From positions 17,422,001 through 17,486,000 of the forward strand of contig OY292275.1 of the NCBI GenBank assembly GCA_958496175.1: DNA of 64,000 nucleotides, written 5' to 3'. Every line of letters starts with the position of its first letter. The stretch's first letter is position 1. A model generated the notes under the pieces. The model saw only the letters and a program-made list of their open reading frames with translations. It ran no database searches and was not told where the DNA came from. Below are positions 1 to 12,650 of this stretch, in pieces. Source of the stretch: Sisyra terminalis (Eukaryota > Arthropoda > Insecta > Neuroptera > Sisyridae). Position numbers and translations under genes: made by a program.

Positions 1-850
1 AAATACTTGTTTCAAAAGTTATATAGTTTATTCGTTAAATAGATTATTTAAATATTTCTATTTTAACTTTAAAGCACCTAATTGAAAAAAAGAAAACTAT
101 ACAGTTTTTTTTATCAATTTGAAGCTTTAAGAACATCAATAATTAAAACCATATCGAAATGTTTTCCCTTATTTAAACAGGTTTTTACCGTTACAATTTG
201 TTGGTATGTAATTTCTTGCGACACCAATATGATGAGTAAGACGTCTGTAGTATGTAAGTTAATTAGTGCTTTCAAAGTTCAATAAAAAAGAACTTAAAAA
301 ACGGTTATAAATATGAATTACTAAAAGTTGCTCCTAATAAATATGGTAAGTTAATAATTATATAATTAAATATTTCTTTATAACAGCAATTATTCTTGAA
401 GAAAATAAAAAATTATCGAAAAAAATCGAAAAATAAATTTCATATATATGTTGCTTTAAAAATATATAAAGCTTTCGTTCTAATCCAAATGATCGTGAAA
501 TGTTTTAAAAATGATCAATAACCGATTTTTTAAAAACTTTGGATGATAGTTCAAAGTAGAAAAAAAGATCCATTTGATAATAAACGATATTTTTTTAATA
601 AATTTAGTCAATAAATCACTAAATCCTTTTCTACTTAAATCAGATCTTAATCGGTTTTAAAACTTTTAAAAGCGTTTTAAGGCTTTGTGTCTCAAACATT
701 GGCCAAGCAATAATTCTTAAAAATGTTTTGCTTTACTATTTTATATATATTTATACTTCAAAAATCAAAAAACATAATAAAGATAACTCATACCGGAATA
801 AAAGTATAGAAACTATAAAATTCTTAAATATAAAGAACTATACGGTGATA
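1..850. other. AT-rich intergenic DNA, nothing recognised
   Basis: No reading frame here resembles a known protein. The stretch is AT-rich and holds no RNA gene or repeat copy that I can match elsewhere in the window. Confidence 0.5.
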
Positions 851-854
851 ATCC

Positions 855-1327
855 TATAGGGTTACCAACTTTAAAATACAGAAATTCCGGAGATCGTATA
901 ACTAAATCCGGTTGCATTCAATATGAAAGTAGATTTAAAAAAATCTTAAGAACTAAGCAAGTATTCAAAATCATAACGTTCACAAGTTTTACTAGCTTAG
1001 TCTATATTCTGAATATAATAAATATATATATTTTTTGACTATAATATCAATTGTTATCACAGGAGGATAGTGAAGAAACTTGCATTTTTATAAAATCGAA
1101 AAACGTGGAAATTTTTGGTAACTGGAGTTCAGAGAAAATTTATTTTTTCAGGAAACTTCGGGCGAAAACTGGAGAGTTGGTAATCCTATTGTTGCGACAG
1201 AAAAATAACACTGTAATTTTTCATTAAAGTAAAAAAATCCAGAGATTATTTTTGTAAACTGGAGTCTGAAGAAAACATTATTTTTCTGGAGTCTCCGGAC
1301 TAAAACTGGAGAGTTGGTAACCTTATA
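855..1327. mobile_element. Fold-back DNA element with TAGGGTTACCAACT-like ends
   Basis: The left end reads TATAGGGTTACCAACT and the right end reads AGTTGGTAACCTTATA, which are near-perfect inverted copies; CCGGAG also appears in both arms. The right arm is duplicated in direct orientation with a period of about 137 bp (the phrase ACTGGAGAGTTGGTAA occurs at 1168 and 1305). No coding capacity remains. It is a non-autonomous DNA transposon by structure. The flanks allow only a TA-type target duplication, so I do not name a superfamily. Confidence 0.55.
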
Positions 1328-1589
1328 ATTCTAGTCCTTAATTATTAGACTCAAAATAACAACTAAACATTATAAATGAATAAATTATAAATCGGTTTAA
1401 GTGGCATATAAATAAAGAAGTAACAAGAAATGAAAATATAAAACCATATTAATAACGCAATATTTTTTCTTAAATATACAGTTCATCTTAAATTCTACAA
1501 TTCTTAAATTAATTTTTGAAGATTTTTGGTTTAATTGCCTTTTTATCTAATTTTATTTAATATTAATGTTAATATTTTTTTTAGATACG

Positions 1590-1760
1590 TATTTCGATCA
1601 GACCATTGATTCTAATCATTGGTCATCCAATACTAATAAAGTTTACTTGGCAATCGAAATACGTATTTGGGTAATACGTCATAAATACATTCTGTTTGGG
1701 TGTTTGTTAAGTTATGTTTATATTTTAATGGTTCTTTTCATTGGTTCGTTAATAATTATT
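1590..1760. repeat. Dispersed repeat carrying the CAATCGAAATACGTAT motif, copy 1
   Basis: The phrase TTGGCAATCGAAATACGTAT followed by TTGGGTAATACG occurs here, again near 31669 and again near 44938. In this copy the reverse complement (ATACGTATTTCGAT) sits about 80 bp upstream, so the copy can fold back. The family is not recognised; the shared tail suggests the 3' end of a retroelement or a MITE. Confidence 0.45.
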
Positions 1761-1805
1761 TAAATTCTTTTGTTTTAATTTTTTTTTGTATTTTAGTCGG
1801 TTTTC

Positions 1806-2034
1806 CAACTTCTTCTAGTACTGTAACAATTCTTAATAACGCTGAATTAATTGGAACATTACATATAATTTCACCTTAGTTTTCGCTACCATAATAATTC
1901 TTACGCCGTTATTATGACCAAGGGAGACACGTCGTAACAATTATTATGGTAGTAATTATCAAGATGACACATTACGTAATTGACAGCTAATTTAGTGTTT
2001 TTTAGAATTGTTACAGTACCTTAAGAAGTCGCGA
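1806..2034. mobile_element. Fold-back element (MITE-like) with nested inverted arms
   Basis: The outer arms are TAGTACTGTAACAATTCT (near 1816) and its inverse AGAATTGTTACAGTA (near 2003). The inner arms are ACCATAATAATTCTTACG (near 1887) and its inverse with one change (near 1933). The whole segment could fold into one long imperfect hairpin. There is no coding capacity and no clear target duplication was found. Confidence 0.5.
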
Positions 2035-2149
2035 AACGGACGAAATGTAGTACAAAATAAATACAACTATAAAAAATTAACAAAATCAAAAATCAAAAAA
2101 AAACTAAGTAATTTGTATCTATAGTTTACATTTGTAGTTTTTTATTTTT

Positions 2150-2280
2150 ACTAAGTTCTTTAGGACGCTGGAGTTAATAAAAGTCCGTAATCGAGAAATA
2201 TCGAAAATTTGCTCGATGCAAGGATCGAAGTCAACACCTTCCAGTTTTGGAGCGATTACCTTGACCACTCGGCCACCAGA
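2150..2280 (-). repeat. tRNA-derived SINE, copy 1
   Basis: On the minus strand it begins GGTGGCCGAGTGGTCAAGGT, which carries an RNA polymerase III box A, followed about 50 bp later by a box B-like GACTTCGATCC. The tail matches five other copies in the window (ATATTTCTCGATTACGGA-like and CGTCCTAAAG-like segments). The head resembles a class II tRNA (Ser/Leu type). The element is about 130-165 bp. Confidence 0.7.
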
Positions 2281-2284
2281 ATGC

Positions 2285-5200
2285 TCTTTTGTATTTTATA
2301 TTTCAAAAATTAGACTACAGTATATTTTATGTATTGTTAAAACCGTATATACTATTTAAATTTAGCGAAAAAGTAAAATTGATATTACAGAGAATGTGAT
2401 ATTAAAATTCTAACTTTCAAAAAAAAGATCTTTAAAAAACATTGTAACAATTGCAATCTTTTTGTTCTTTTATTTGAACTTCACCATTTAGCTACAATTT
2501 AATCTTAGATTTACTCTTTTACTAAAGAATATGGGTTCTTTTTTTCATTTTTATAATAAAATGCAAACTCCCGATTATCTGGAATAACGATGGAGAGTAA
2601 TATCTAGGATTATCAAAAAATAAGGATAATATCCGATCAATAATTACTTACATATTTCTAAAATACAACATTTATTACACATTTCTATGGTAAACAATTA
2701 TTTTATCATGATAAATGGTCATAATTATCAAGAAAATCGGTGATTGCCTCTCAAATATTTAAAAAACATTTAGACATATAGTTTTTAAAAAAAAAACACG
2801 GTTTATCCGTAAACTGGATAATCGGGAGTCAATTATATTATAATGTTAAAGATTAGTTTCTAATAAAGTTGAAATAAAATAACGAAACGTTTGACAAACA
2901 GTAATTTAAATTGACGATTTGTGATTAATTAACTGATGATTGAGGTTTAATTTTGCTCGTCTTTAGTGTTTTTTAATCTATTGCATAATGATAGCATATA
3001 TTTCATTAATTAATTTCTTTTTAAATCTTTAATTTCATGCATCTTAAAAAATATTACACTTGAAGTATCAGAAGTATAAGTAAACATATAAAAACCACTT
3101 ATAATATCCCATTAAGGTATTTCTAGTCTCTATATTACAAAAACTACATGAAGGGTTTCCTAAAATTCATAGTCATCCTATTTAAATTACCTACTTCTGT
3201 TTTATCAGAAAATCTTATCTTGATCTTAATCCATTCGGATAATGCATTTATAGAGACATTGTATAGTCCATTAAATTTGTACGCCATAATTATCCTCATT
3301 TTTTAAGTTGTCACAAAAAAAAATAGATAATAGGAAAACTTTGAATTGTATGAGTTATTGTCATGAATTGAAAAAGCTTAAGGCTAAAATTGTAAAAAAA
3401 GTTATAACGAAAAATAATTTTTCACTAATCACGAGACAATGTTATGAGTATTGAGATTCAAACAGTTAGAAAGAGAAAATCGACGACAAGGAGATAAAAA
3501 AATTTTCATTCAATCTGGATTTCCTTGATCTAAAACAGACAAATCAAAACCAATCGATCCATCGAGAGCGATCGGATCAATCTCTATCGCCAGGATCTTA
3601 TTCTACATACATATATAATGTGTAGGTACATATTATGAATAAGTGAGTCTTATGTTGAAGTAATGATTAACCTTGAACAATTTCTATTTCTTCAATTATT
3701 TAATTCTATTAATACATGAGACTTCGAAAATTTTTCACCGTTTAGCTCGTTTCGGTTATAATTATAGATCGGAAGCAAACCTAGCCCCACGGCTCAGAAC
3801 CTTGCACTTTTCGGGGCCTGAGAAAACCCAATAATATTGCCGTACGTTATAGTGATAATTTAACCATAAGTCAATGTGAATTTTTCTTGAGGTCTCAACA
3901 TATGACTTACGAGTTCTAAGAACAATCGGAGCTTTTTATTAATTCCAATTTGACCCTGGAATTACAAAATTTATTACCTATTTTGATACTATATTGAGAT
4001 ATTCAAAAGAAGGGCCTTGTTCAATTTCTATTTAGGTCAATAACAAACGTTTTTCACTAAAAATTTAAGTTTATCAATATAAACTTAGGAAAATTGAGAA
4101 TTCAAAAATTTAATTGAAATTCAAATTTTATTTACTTAAAATGTAGGCGTTACTCTCTTAAAAAATTCAATTTCAAAACGGTAATAAATAAATGAATAAT
4201 CACATCAAGGTAAAATCACATAATGTAGAATGGATGATTTTGATCAATTTTAGTTTCCGTAAACGTAAAAATATTTTAATGGTTCCATAAATATTTAATT
4301 AGCAATTAATTTTACTACGTGAAAATTCGGCATTCACCATATTTTTTTTTAAAACTGAAATATCTTTGTTAATATTTGGGGATCAAATTTTGATCCTTAC
4401 ATCTTCCGTTTTTTCACGAAAAGTTTAAAAATAACTTTAATAACAATACAATCAACTATCTTAATCTCTCATGGTGTTTATATTAGATCAAATTCATTTA
4501 TTATTATTCATTCATTTTATTTTATTCTATTATAAAGTCTTCTTTTCGTCTCAGGTTAAACCTAATCGGCCTAAGGGGAATCCCGGACCAATTTCCATTT
4601 ATATATATTTTTTTCTTATGCTGATTTATTTTTATTATTTTTTTTTCATATATTGTAACCTGTGATTGGTTTTCAAATTCTAAGTACAAATGCATACCAT
4701 ACGTGCTTAGTGATTTTTAATACACCAATTTCGTTTAATATTTTATAACTCGTGTTTGTATACAAGGTTAATCAACCATGCAAAATCGTGAAGAATTTAA
4801 CAATAATCACATTTACTTATTCAACTTATTCAAAAATACCGTACATAGACAAAGATTGATTAATTTTCCGTCGATTGATTCTCAAAAAAAAAAAAAAATC
4901 AATTTTCACAGAATCTTATTCAACATAAGTGCTTGATTTTTTTTAATCACATAGTTTGAAACAAGTATGCATTTTGATTAGAAATAATTTAATTGTGTTT
5001 TTAAAATATTGATTTTAAACTTTATAACATTCAAACGCCTAAATCTCAATTTTCTTTATATTATTTAAACTATTTTTCGAATTATTGTTTATTTTTTTTC
5101 ATTTTATTTAAGCCATTCCAGCTATTTATAGCTAAGAAATCGGATTTGGAAGTAATAGTTAGAAAGTGGATTTAGAACCGTATCTCTTAAAAAATGGCTT

Positions 5201-5480
5201 TAGCTTCTAACAATCTTATGTTCAATTAACTGTGCTGCATAATAAAAAGTGGCTATCGCCAGTAAAGAGTGCAGTTGTTTTTATTTTTATCAAAAGTCGA
5301 AATAAACGTTTCCGAATTCTAATCTTTGCAAAGTAACACTAAGGTAATTATCCTATGTTCTATTTTTTGTTTGAATATTAACATGACATGTTTGTTAAAA
5401 CATACTGTTGACTAACTAAAAGCCCAGTGATAATTCAAATATAACCAATATATTCTGCCATAATAGTCGTGCCTGTGGGA
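2285..5480. other. Intergenic DNA without recognised genes
   Basis: No frame shows conserved protein sequence; the small frames near 4470-4665 are low-complexity Phe/Tyr/Ile runs expected from AT-rich DNA. Short poly-A and poly-T tracts are frequent. No RNA gene was identified. Confidence 0.45.
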
Positions 5481-5491
5481 AAGGTGCTTTG

Positions 5492-6045
5492 GGGCACAAT
5501 GGGTGAGACGGAATGGGATATAGAATTCAGATAGTATTTCCCATTCAGATAGACGTTTTTATTTTATCAGTAGATAATGGGTACATATATAAGGAAAACT
5601 AGCCGACAGTCAATATATAAGAAAGGTTGGAAGATGCAGAGGTAATCTGCTTATACTGTTATGATTTAAACTCCACATATAATGAAAGCTGGTGTTCCTG
5701 CAGTATTTGTCAAAAATGGTCACATTTGGCATGTGCTGGGCTAAACACGATGATGACAGTGTCTTCATCTGTGAACTACGCCAATAACAAGTATCCTATT
5801 GCGTTTCAGGCTCATTTTCCATTGTGCCCCAGAGGGTGGGGGCAGTATGGGAAATTTTCATTTGTTTTTGAAACCTAAATTTTTAATATCAATTAATAAT
5901 TTAAATCAATATAACCTTTATTTGTTTGTAAAGAATGAATTAAATAAATATATAAATTACAAAACAATGAGATTGATTCTTTAAATCTTTCGTAAATTTT
6001 AATTAAAGCTTAGGTACCCCGTTCCGCCCCAGGTTCCCCTAATCC
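5492..6045 (+). mobile_element. Decayed DNA transposon fragment with a PHD-like zinc-finger end
   Basis: Positions 5627-5745 encode a Cys-rich stretch with the spacing of the PHD-like finger found at the C-terminus of some pogo/Tigger-type transposases: CLYC, then WCSCSICQKWSHLACAGL. The expected continuation (DDDSVFICEL) is found at about 5748-5778 but in a different frame, so a frameshift has broken the gene. Related G-rich phrases flank it (TGAGACGGAATGGG near 5506 and the inverse, CCCCGTTCCGCCCCAGG, near 6018), possibly remains of terminal repeats. It is a pseudogene fragment. Confidence 0.5.
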
Positions 6046-6049
6046 CTAC

Positions 6050-8500
6050 TTGTAACTAAAAAAAACGCAGTAAACATTGACTCTAGAACCAAAATTGGAA
6101 CTTAAGCTGACTAGTGAATTTCTCAGGCCTGATTCTTTTATTGTAAATAATATGCTTTATTAGATCATTTAATGAATAATATGATAGATTTGATTTCCCT
6201 TCACACAATGTTATCATACTAAACAATTAAATTGTTTACTGTTATTGTTATTGTTTATTGTTACAGATCTGATAATAATAATTGATAGTATGACAGTAAT
6301 AATTTTTTTAAATATATTTAAAATAAGGAATCGAATTACAAACATGCAAGTATTGAGAAGAGTCAACGAAGAAAGAACAACCATCGATATGGTAATAAAA
6401 AGAATTACTAACTAGATGTATCACATTCTCAAAGGAAAAAAGATTCATATTTTATAGATAGTAGAAGTAAAGTCGAAAGGTCTCAAGAAAAAACGTGGAA
6501 AACTAAAAGAAATCTTGGACTTACCAAAAAAAGAATGTACTAATTTGATTTAAAGAACTTGGCCAAAGGTAGACGCAACTGAACCTTACGATAAGCAGAA
6601 AACAGAAAAGAAAACTTTAAGTGTAAAAAAATTTTATTAGTATAATACAGCACAAACTTTAATTAATAAAATATTATAGGAACCAATCGTTCTAAATTCC
6701 TGGAATTATAAGTTTAACTAGTTTTATTTATTTAATCTATTATTTTTGATACATGTTTGTGTAAAAAATTAAATTAAACTTTTTATTTATTTTGAAAACA
6801 TTTTTGACTTCTTATTTTTACATGGTAAATAATGAATATACATAGTATTGATTATATCCTTTAGATTCTGGGTAATTGTAATTTATACCTTATAATTTGT
6901 GAAATAAACTACAGTTTTTAGCGATTTTTTTTAATTTTGCAGTCGATTAAATCAGAAGAGAAAAAAAGAACTAACAATTATACCAACAAAAAATCTTCAG
7001 AAGAACTTGAAGATAAATTTTATTAGAAATAAAAAAGAAAATATAATTTAAAATTTACAAGAACTTTTATTGTTAAATATCCCGGAAAAAAGTTGTAATT
7101 TTTGACATAATTGGAGTATAACTTCATATTAACAAAATAAAAACTTTTTTAACTATTTCTTCAATCGTCGGTCTAGGCTCTAGGCCATTGAGGATAAAGC
7201 GTTTAGATGTAGTAAAAAATATTGTAATATTGGAAATATTTTACCACAGCATTTTTGTAAATTGATTATCTAAAGTGATTAAATTGTCCGAGACTAAATC
7301 ATCATTTCTATCATACGAAAAATTTACTTCCAACGTAGTAAACGATGGTCAACGATATAATAATTTTTTTAAGATAATGCAGATTTAAATTTTCTTTTCG
7401 ATTCATTAAGTGATTCATCTTCTTCGTCCTCTAGCTCTACAGCCTTTTGTGAGCTTTGGCCTGCATTTTATTAAGGTGATTATAGTATTCATGTATTGCC
7501 TAGAGCCATGACTAAAAATTGATTCAAGGGAATTCCAATTCGATATATTCTTTGCATCTTATTATTAAAATTAATTCGAATATGGTTTTTCGAGATAAAT
7601 TTTAGAATTTTGATTATTTCCTTAAATTTTTTTAGTGAAGATACATTGTGGATAAAATTAGAAGTGTTTGCCTAACCAGTTAATAACATAGACTGTCAGA
7701 AGTTCACTTCCTTCGGAATTCCCAAATTACTGCAACCAACTTGACTACATTTTGACTAAATAAGCCGCAAATTTAAGGAGTTATTGTCGATGGTTCAAAG
7801 ATCAAACTTATATCGTAGGTATATCTTTTAGATGGTTTTCGTCCATTAAAAGGAGTCAAAGTGAAGAGTGTATTAATGTTCAAAGACACTGTTTAACACT
7901 GTATGTTCCAAAAAAACAATTTGTTTTCCACCCTTCCTTTCTTTCAAAGAACTCATCTAGCAATATAACGACAAAAAAGCAATGCAAACTCGCTAAGAGT
8001 TCTTGTAAAAAAATATCCAAAAATAATTCTCACAGTTTTCTATATTTTGGAACCAAAACCAACGTGAAACCCATCAAATGGACATTTATTGACATTTAAG
8101 TTCATTTCACCAATTTTGGTGGATACTCTAATTATTGTAAAATATGTATTTTAGTTATCATATTTAATTTTAAGAAATTTCGAACTCAAATCTTTTTGGT
8201 ATTCAAACAATTTGAAAGCAAATACATAAACTTATTATCTTTCTACTAAATGTGTTAAAATGAACTTGGAATTTTCTAATAAGTGGTACTAGCTGCCAAT
8301 AGCGAGTCTACTAAACCATGTTATAGAGACAATCTTTATGTTTTGATATTTGACAAAGATTTTCAATTTGCAAAAATATAAACTTCCTACGATTTTATTG
8401 CTTTCAATAGCATTGAACATGTCAAGTTTTGTGCCTAAAAAGTACGATTCGGGAAAACTTTGATTTTCCATTACTGGTAAGAATTGCTGGATGAGAATGG
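6050..8500. other. Intergenic DNA, nothing recognised
   Basis: AT-rich sequence with no recognisable coding region. Parts may belong to the older halves of the transposon relics on either side, but I could not match them to each other. Confidence 0.4.
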
Positions 8501-8504
8501 TCGT

Positions 8505-8760
8505 CAAATGCGACAATGACTTGCGATAGTAGATTTGAACCAAGTTTTAATGCGAAAAACGGCCAGAATATCAAAACAGGCAATACAAAATGATATAGTT
8601 GTATGATAATTTCCCTGGCCAAGAAAAACGAGTGAAGGATATGATTTAGGTATTCAGTTTAGAAATACTTTCGCATACAGCTTACTTCCTAGATTTGACT
8701 CCTTCAGATTATTACAGAGGTGTGAAAATTATTGGACTCAAGACAACTCAAGAGCAAAAG
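8505..8760 (+). mobile_element. Mariner transposase relic
   Basis: The plus strand carries broken but recognisable mariner transposase sequence. A segment like DLNQVLMRK...RPEYQNRQYKMI is followed by HTAYFLDLTPSDYYR at about 8673-8717, which corresponds to the mariner block normally read as H-P-x-Y-S-P-D-L-A-P-S-D-Y around the third catalytic aspartate. Internal stop codons and frameshifts show it is dead. The N-terminal half is not recognisable. Confidence 0.7.
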
Positions 8761-8959
8761 AACACATTTTTGTTTTTAAATGTCATATATTTACAAATTA
8801 CAATAATTTCACTCATCTAATATTTTGTGTGGTACCCTTTTTTTCTCATCCTGGCATGCTCTATACTATTTTTTTTATTTATATTTTATTATGATGCCAA
8901 ATCTTATTGAGTTAGGTAATCAGATCCACCCGTGTTATAATAGTTTATTTTTTATTTTT

Positions 8960-9420
8960 TTCTTCACAATGGTTCAAAAATTTTCTATGGGATTAACTTC
9001 ACGACTATTTCCTGGCCAAGAAGGCACATTAATGTTAGAATTTTTGAGGAAATCCATAACTTTTTTGGCTTTATGGCAAGGAGCTCCAACCCGCATAAAG
9101 TTAAAATTTTCTTCCGGAAACCACTCTTTAGTTTGAGGTAATAAACTCGTTTTCAAGACTTGTATATTATATTGGTCTTTCCTCCACAATGTATAGAGTT
9201 CACAATGTACCACAAGGTACCTTCCACAATGTATATCCCACCGGTACCCTTTGCTGACATGCAGCTCCAAACCATAACTGATGTTGGATGTTTTACAATC
9301 TGGGCGATACATCTGGAAGAAAGTAAAAATCTTCTTTTTAATCTAATAATTTTCACACTTCTGTACTGATTTGCGTCAATGGGGCACTTCACATTTTACG
9401 GAGATCTACAAAAATGACCC
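8960..9420 (-). mobile_element. Tc1-like transposase relic
   Basis: On the minus strand two overlapping frames give KHPTSVMVWSCMSAKGTGG (about 9230-9300) and, further on, PSWPGNSREVNPIEN (about 8980-9025). These are the family blocks of Tc1-like transposases around the second aspartate and the final glutamate of the DDE triad. The two blocks lie in different frames, so at least one frameshift has occurred. It adjoins the mariner relic in the opposite orientation, so this locus has collected at least two different insertions. Confidence 0.75.
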
Positions 9421-10925
9421 TATGACGGGTTTTCCGAAATAGATGAACAACTTTTTTGGCATGGTATTCACAAACCGTTGGAAAATTTTTAAAAATGTGA
9501 AGTTAATAGAAGGAATTATTTTAAATAAAATAAGTATTTTCATCTAGAAATAATTAAAACTTATTTTTTTAGAAAAAATTGCGGTTTCATATTTATACAC
9601 CAGTGTTTTAAATGCTTCATAATGTCATTTATATTATCTTGTAATAAATTTATTTCACTTAAATTTATATCATAAATAAAGATGTATCACAATTTTTATT
9701 AAAAATATTTTATTTATTGATTTTGATCAATGAACAATCGTTACAATAAATAGCATTATAAACACTTTTCTAGATACAAATCTTCATAGTATTGTGACAA
9801 ATCTGTTACCACACACCATCGAGGTTATCAATAACAATAAATCGCCTTTTAAATAGTGCTTTTTTCATGGCTATTTAATTTTTTTTCACGGCTTATAGTT
9901 TTTCACACATTTTTTTTACTTTAAAAAAATACTAAATTAATTAACTCTTAGATTATATTTCAATAATAAATATAGCTTTCATCACGATTGTAAGATTGAT
10001 ATACGAAGGTACCATAATTAGTTTTTTATGCATTATTTATTTATGTTCCATCATACAAACTTCTTAAAATAAATTATACCACCTATTTTGTATATTTTTT
10101 ATACATTCATGTAGGTAATACAATTATAAAATCTATAAAAACTAGTAAAACAGAAAAAAAATCACGAACCTCAAACGAAAAACTTATTCTTCTTTTTTCT
10201 TCAATTTTTTTTGGTATATATGTATGTATATATAATTAAGATTAATAATTACAAGAGTATAAAATAACTTTTCAAATGGTCCGAAAATTTGAAATGTGTA
10301 ACTCTAATATTGGAGTACCACGAATAAAAAAATCTCCATATAGGATACCTTGTGTATGACGTTACTCCTATTTAGAACAATATATCCAATGTAAAATGAA
10401 AGTAAAGGCCAATATTTTCTTTATGACACAGAAAAAGGATCTTTAATTTTTTAAATTGTACTCTAATTGCCTTGATTGACTTCCGCGACAGGATTTTTTC
10501 ATGCACCTTGCAAGAACGTAGCATAGCATGATTTTCATGGATTTGATTGAAGTTTTAAGAAAACATTTTTTTGAAACGACGTGTTGGACTATGAAGGGCA
10601 CCGGCTGTTACAATACTTGTACAACTTAATTAGAAGCAAAAGGAATACATTTTTATAACTCATTATTTCTAAACGCAATTAGTCATTAATTATCAATTAG
10701 ACAAGTGTTTGAATACAAAAAAAAAGACTCTTGTTCTTCATATGCCTTATTTTCTTCAGCACTAAATAATTCAAAACATTGCAACATTGGCTCTTTTTTA
10801 CATTAAAAATTTGGTATATTACCTATTTAGCTGATGATATGTACAACTTCGTCTGCGTAACATATTTAAAGGAAGAAAATTTACCCTAACTATCCCAAAA
10901 TTTTAAAATCTTATATGTCTATGTC
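9421..10925. other. Intergenic DNA, nothing recognised
   Basis: AT-rich DNA. No protein-like frame, no RNA gene, and no repeat shared with other parts of the window were noticed. Confidence 0.4.
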
Positions 10926-10929
10926 GCAA

Positions 10930-11090
10930 CTTATGTATGTAACGAGTAACTTTCCGTGAAATATTCACAGTTTTGCATTGATACAACTGACAAATGGTAA
11001 ATATTGACAATTGAATGAAATCAAAATGACGATTGCAACCATGGCAACAATAAGTTAAGTCAAATTTAAACAATGATTATGTTTTATTCA
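10930..11090. repeat. Long diverged direct repeat, copy A
   Basis: This segment (AATATTCACAG, GATACAACTGACAAATG, TGAATGAAATC, CAAATTTAAACAATGATTA) is repeated in the same order and orientation at about 12520-12650 with moderate divergence. The two copies are about 1.57 kb apart and flank a SINE and nested inverted-repeat elements. Confidence 0.6.
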
Positions 11091-11112
11091 CTCTGTTAAT
11101 TTTTTTTTTTTT

Positions 11113-11270
11113 GTTATTTACCGTTGCGTTTTATCGACCAAAGTCTTTAGCGACTCTAGCATTAATAAAATCTCGTAAATCGAGTAATAAAGATAATTTG
11201 CTCGATACGAGCTTCAGACCCAACTCCTATTAGTTTTGGAGCGGCCAACTTGACCACTCGGCTATCAGTA
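11113..11270 (-). repeat. tRNA-derived SINE, copy 2
   Basis: The minus strand carries the same head (TAGCCGAGTGGTCAAGTTGG), the middle CCAAAACTAATAGG and the tail TAGAGTCGCTAAAGAC as the other copies in the window. This copy extends into the distal part found in copies 3 and 5 (near 11113-11145). Confidence 0.7.
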
Positions 11271-11414
11271 GTTGTCAGTAGTCTTCATACGTATATGTTA
11301 CAATATTTTTTTTACCTTTGTAGCCATACATAGCTACTAGTCCGAGAACTGGTAACATTGAAAAAAAAAAATTAATGAAGCTAATTTTTGGATATAGTCA
11401 CAGGATATAGTCTA

Positions 11415-12422
11415 TTGGTTTTTCGGTCAGCGTAAGGGCAGTCTAACAGCCGGTACAAGTTGCATTTATTTGTGGGCATCTTATTTGTACAGGTAAAAAA
11501 TAAATTTTGAAAATTGATCACAAGAAAGTCATTTTTTTATTTGTTGAGATATATTCAGTTTTATACATATAAATTCATGAATTTCGTTTTCATTGTTGTT
11601 ATCAATGTGCCAGATTCAATTTTATAATGAAAAAAGTATTTTTTGCAAATTGTTTCAAAATGTCTATTCTATATTTTAATATTTTATTTATCATACACTA
11701 CCTTGATTCTAATATTCTAATCATACTTTTCTGTAACATCATTTAAACGCCTTTTTTAATCTTTGAATAAATTTGGGTGTGGGAAACAATGAAAGCTATA
11801 TAAATATATGTACATAAATTTATGAATGTAAAATCAACTATATGTTAATAAAAAAAGAAATGCTTTCTTGCAATTATGTTTTTAAAGTTGTTCTATAATC
11901 TGTACAAATAGGATGACCACAAATAAATGCAATATATAATATTTTTATTTATATTTATTTATGCTATATTTATATCTTTAAATATATAAATAATTTAAAT
12001 GTATGAAGTTGCCAAATAATTTAAAGAATCCATCAGGAAAGAGGAAACATCTACGGAAAAATCTTATGGTTTGGTTTACTGAGGAAAGAATTTTTGCCTC
12101 GGAATAAAAATTAGTTTTCCCTAAAGATTTGAAAAACTAAAATTTACCTGTTACTAAAAGTTAATTCCACTATCATCTAATTATTAACTCTAATCGTATA
12201 TATTTTTGTATTTATATTTTATTTGTACGATTTTATATATTTCATATTATTGTTTTATGTTGTATTATTTTTATACTGTATTATGTAACCAGTCCCATGC
12301 ACAGTTAAACATTTTTAACTCCATGGGACACGACTAAATCATGTATAAATACTGGTAAATAAATAATAAATAAAATTTATATAGTAGCCAGACTGCCCTT
12401 AAGCTGACCAAACGACTGATAG
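11415..12422. mobile_element. Non-autonomous DNA element bounded by GGTCAGCGTAAGGGCAGTCT arms
   Basis: The left arm near 11425-11446 reads GGTCAGCGTAAGGGCAGTCT, and the right arm near 12388-12409 is its inverse with one mismatch (AGACTGCCCTTAAGCTGACC). Similarity extends outwards to about 11415 and 12422. The interior is AT-rich without coding capacity and contains a second, nested pair of inverted arms. It is a fold-back or MITE-type insertion of about 1 kb; target duplications are not clear. Confidence 0.55.
11460..11933. mobile_element. Nested fold-back element with GCATTTATTTGTGG arms
   Basis: TTGCATTTATTTGTGGGCAT at about 11460 is matched by its inverse, ATGACCACAAATAAATGCAA, at about 11914-11933. 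The match continues inwards through CTTATTTGTACAGG, so about 32 bp pair with two or three changes. It lies wholly inside the larger inverted-repeat element, suggesting a nested insertion. Confidence 0.55.
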
Positions 12423-12519
12423 GGTGCCTATATTCAAAATTCAGCTTTCTTAAAATTCTTTTTTTCAACTTTGCTCTTATACTATACATAATATATACGT
12501 TTGTCTATTATTATTATGA

Positions 12520-12650
12520 CTTGTAACTGCCCAGAAAATATTCACAACCAACAGTGATACAATTGACAAATGAATGAAATCGAAATAACAGTTGAAACAA
12601 ATAACAACAATCTGTTAATTCAAATTTAAGACAATGATTAAAATGTTTGG
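12520..12650. repeat. Long diverged direct repeat, copy B
   Basis: Second copy of the segment at about 10930-11090. Shared phrases in order are AATATTCACA, TGATACAATTGACAAATG, AATGAAATCGAAAT and TTCAAATTTAAGACAATGATTA. Confidence 0.6.
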
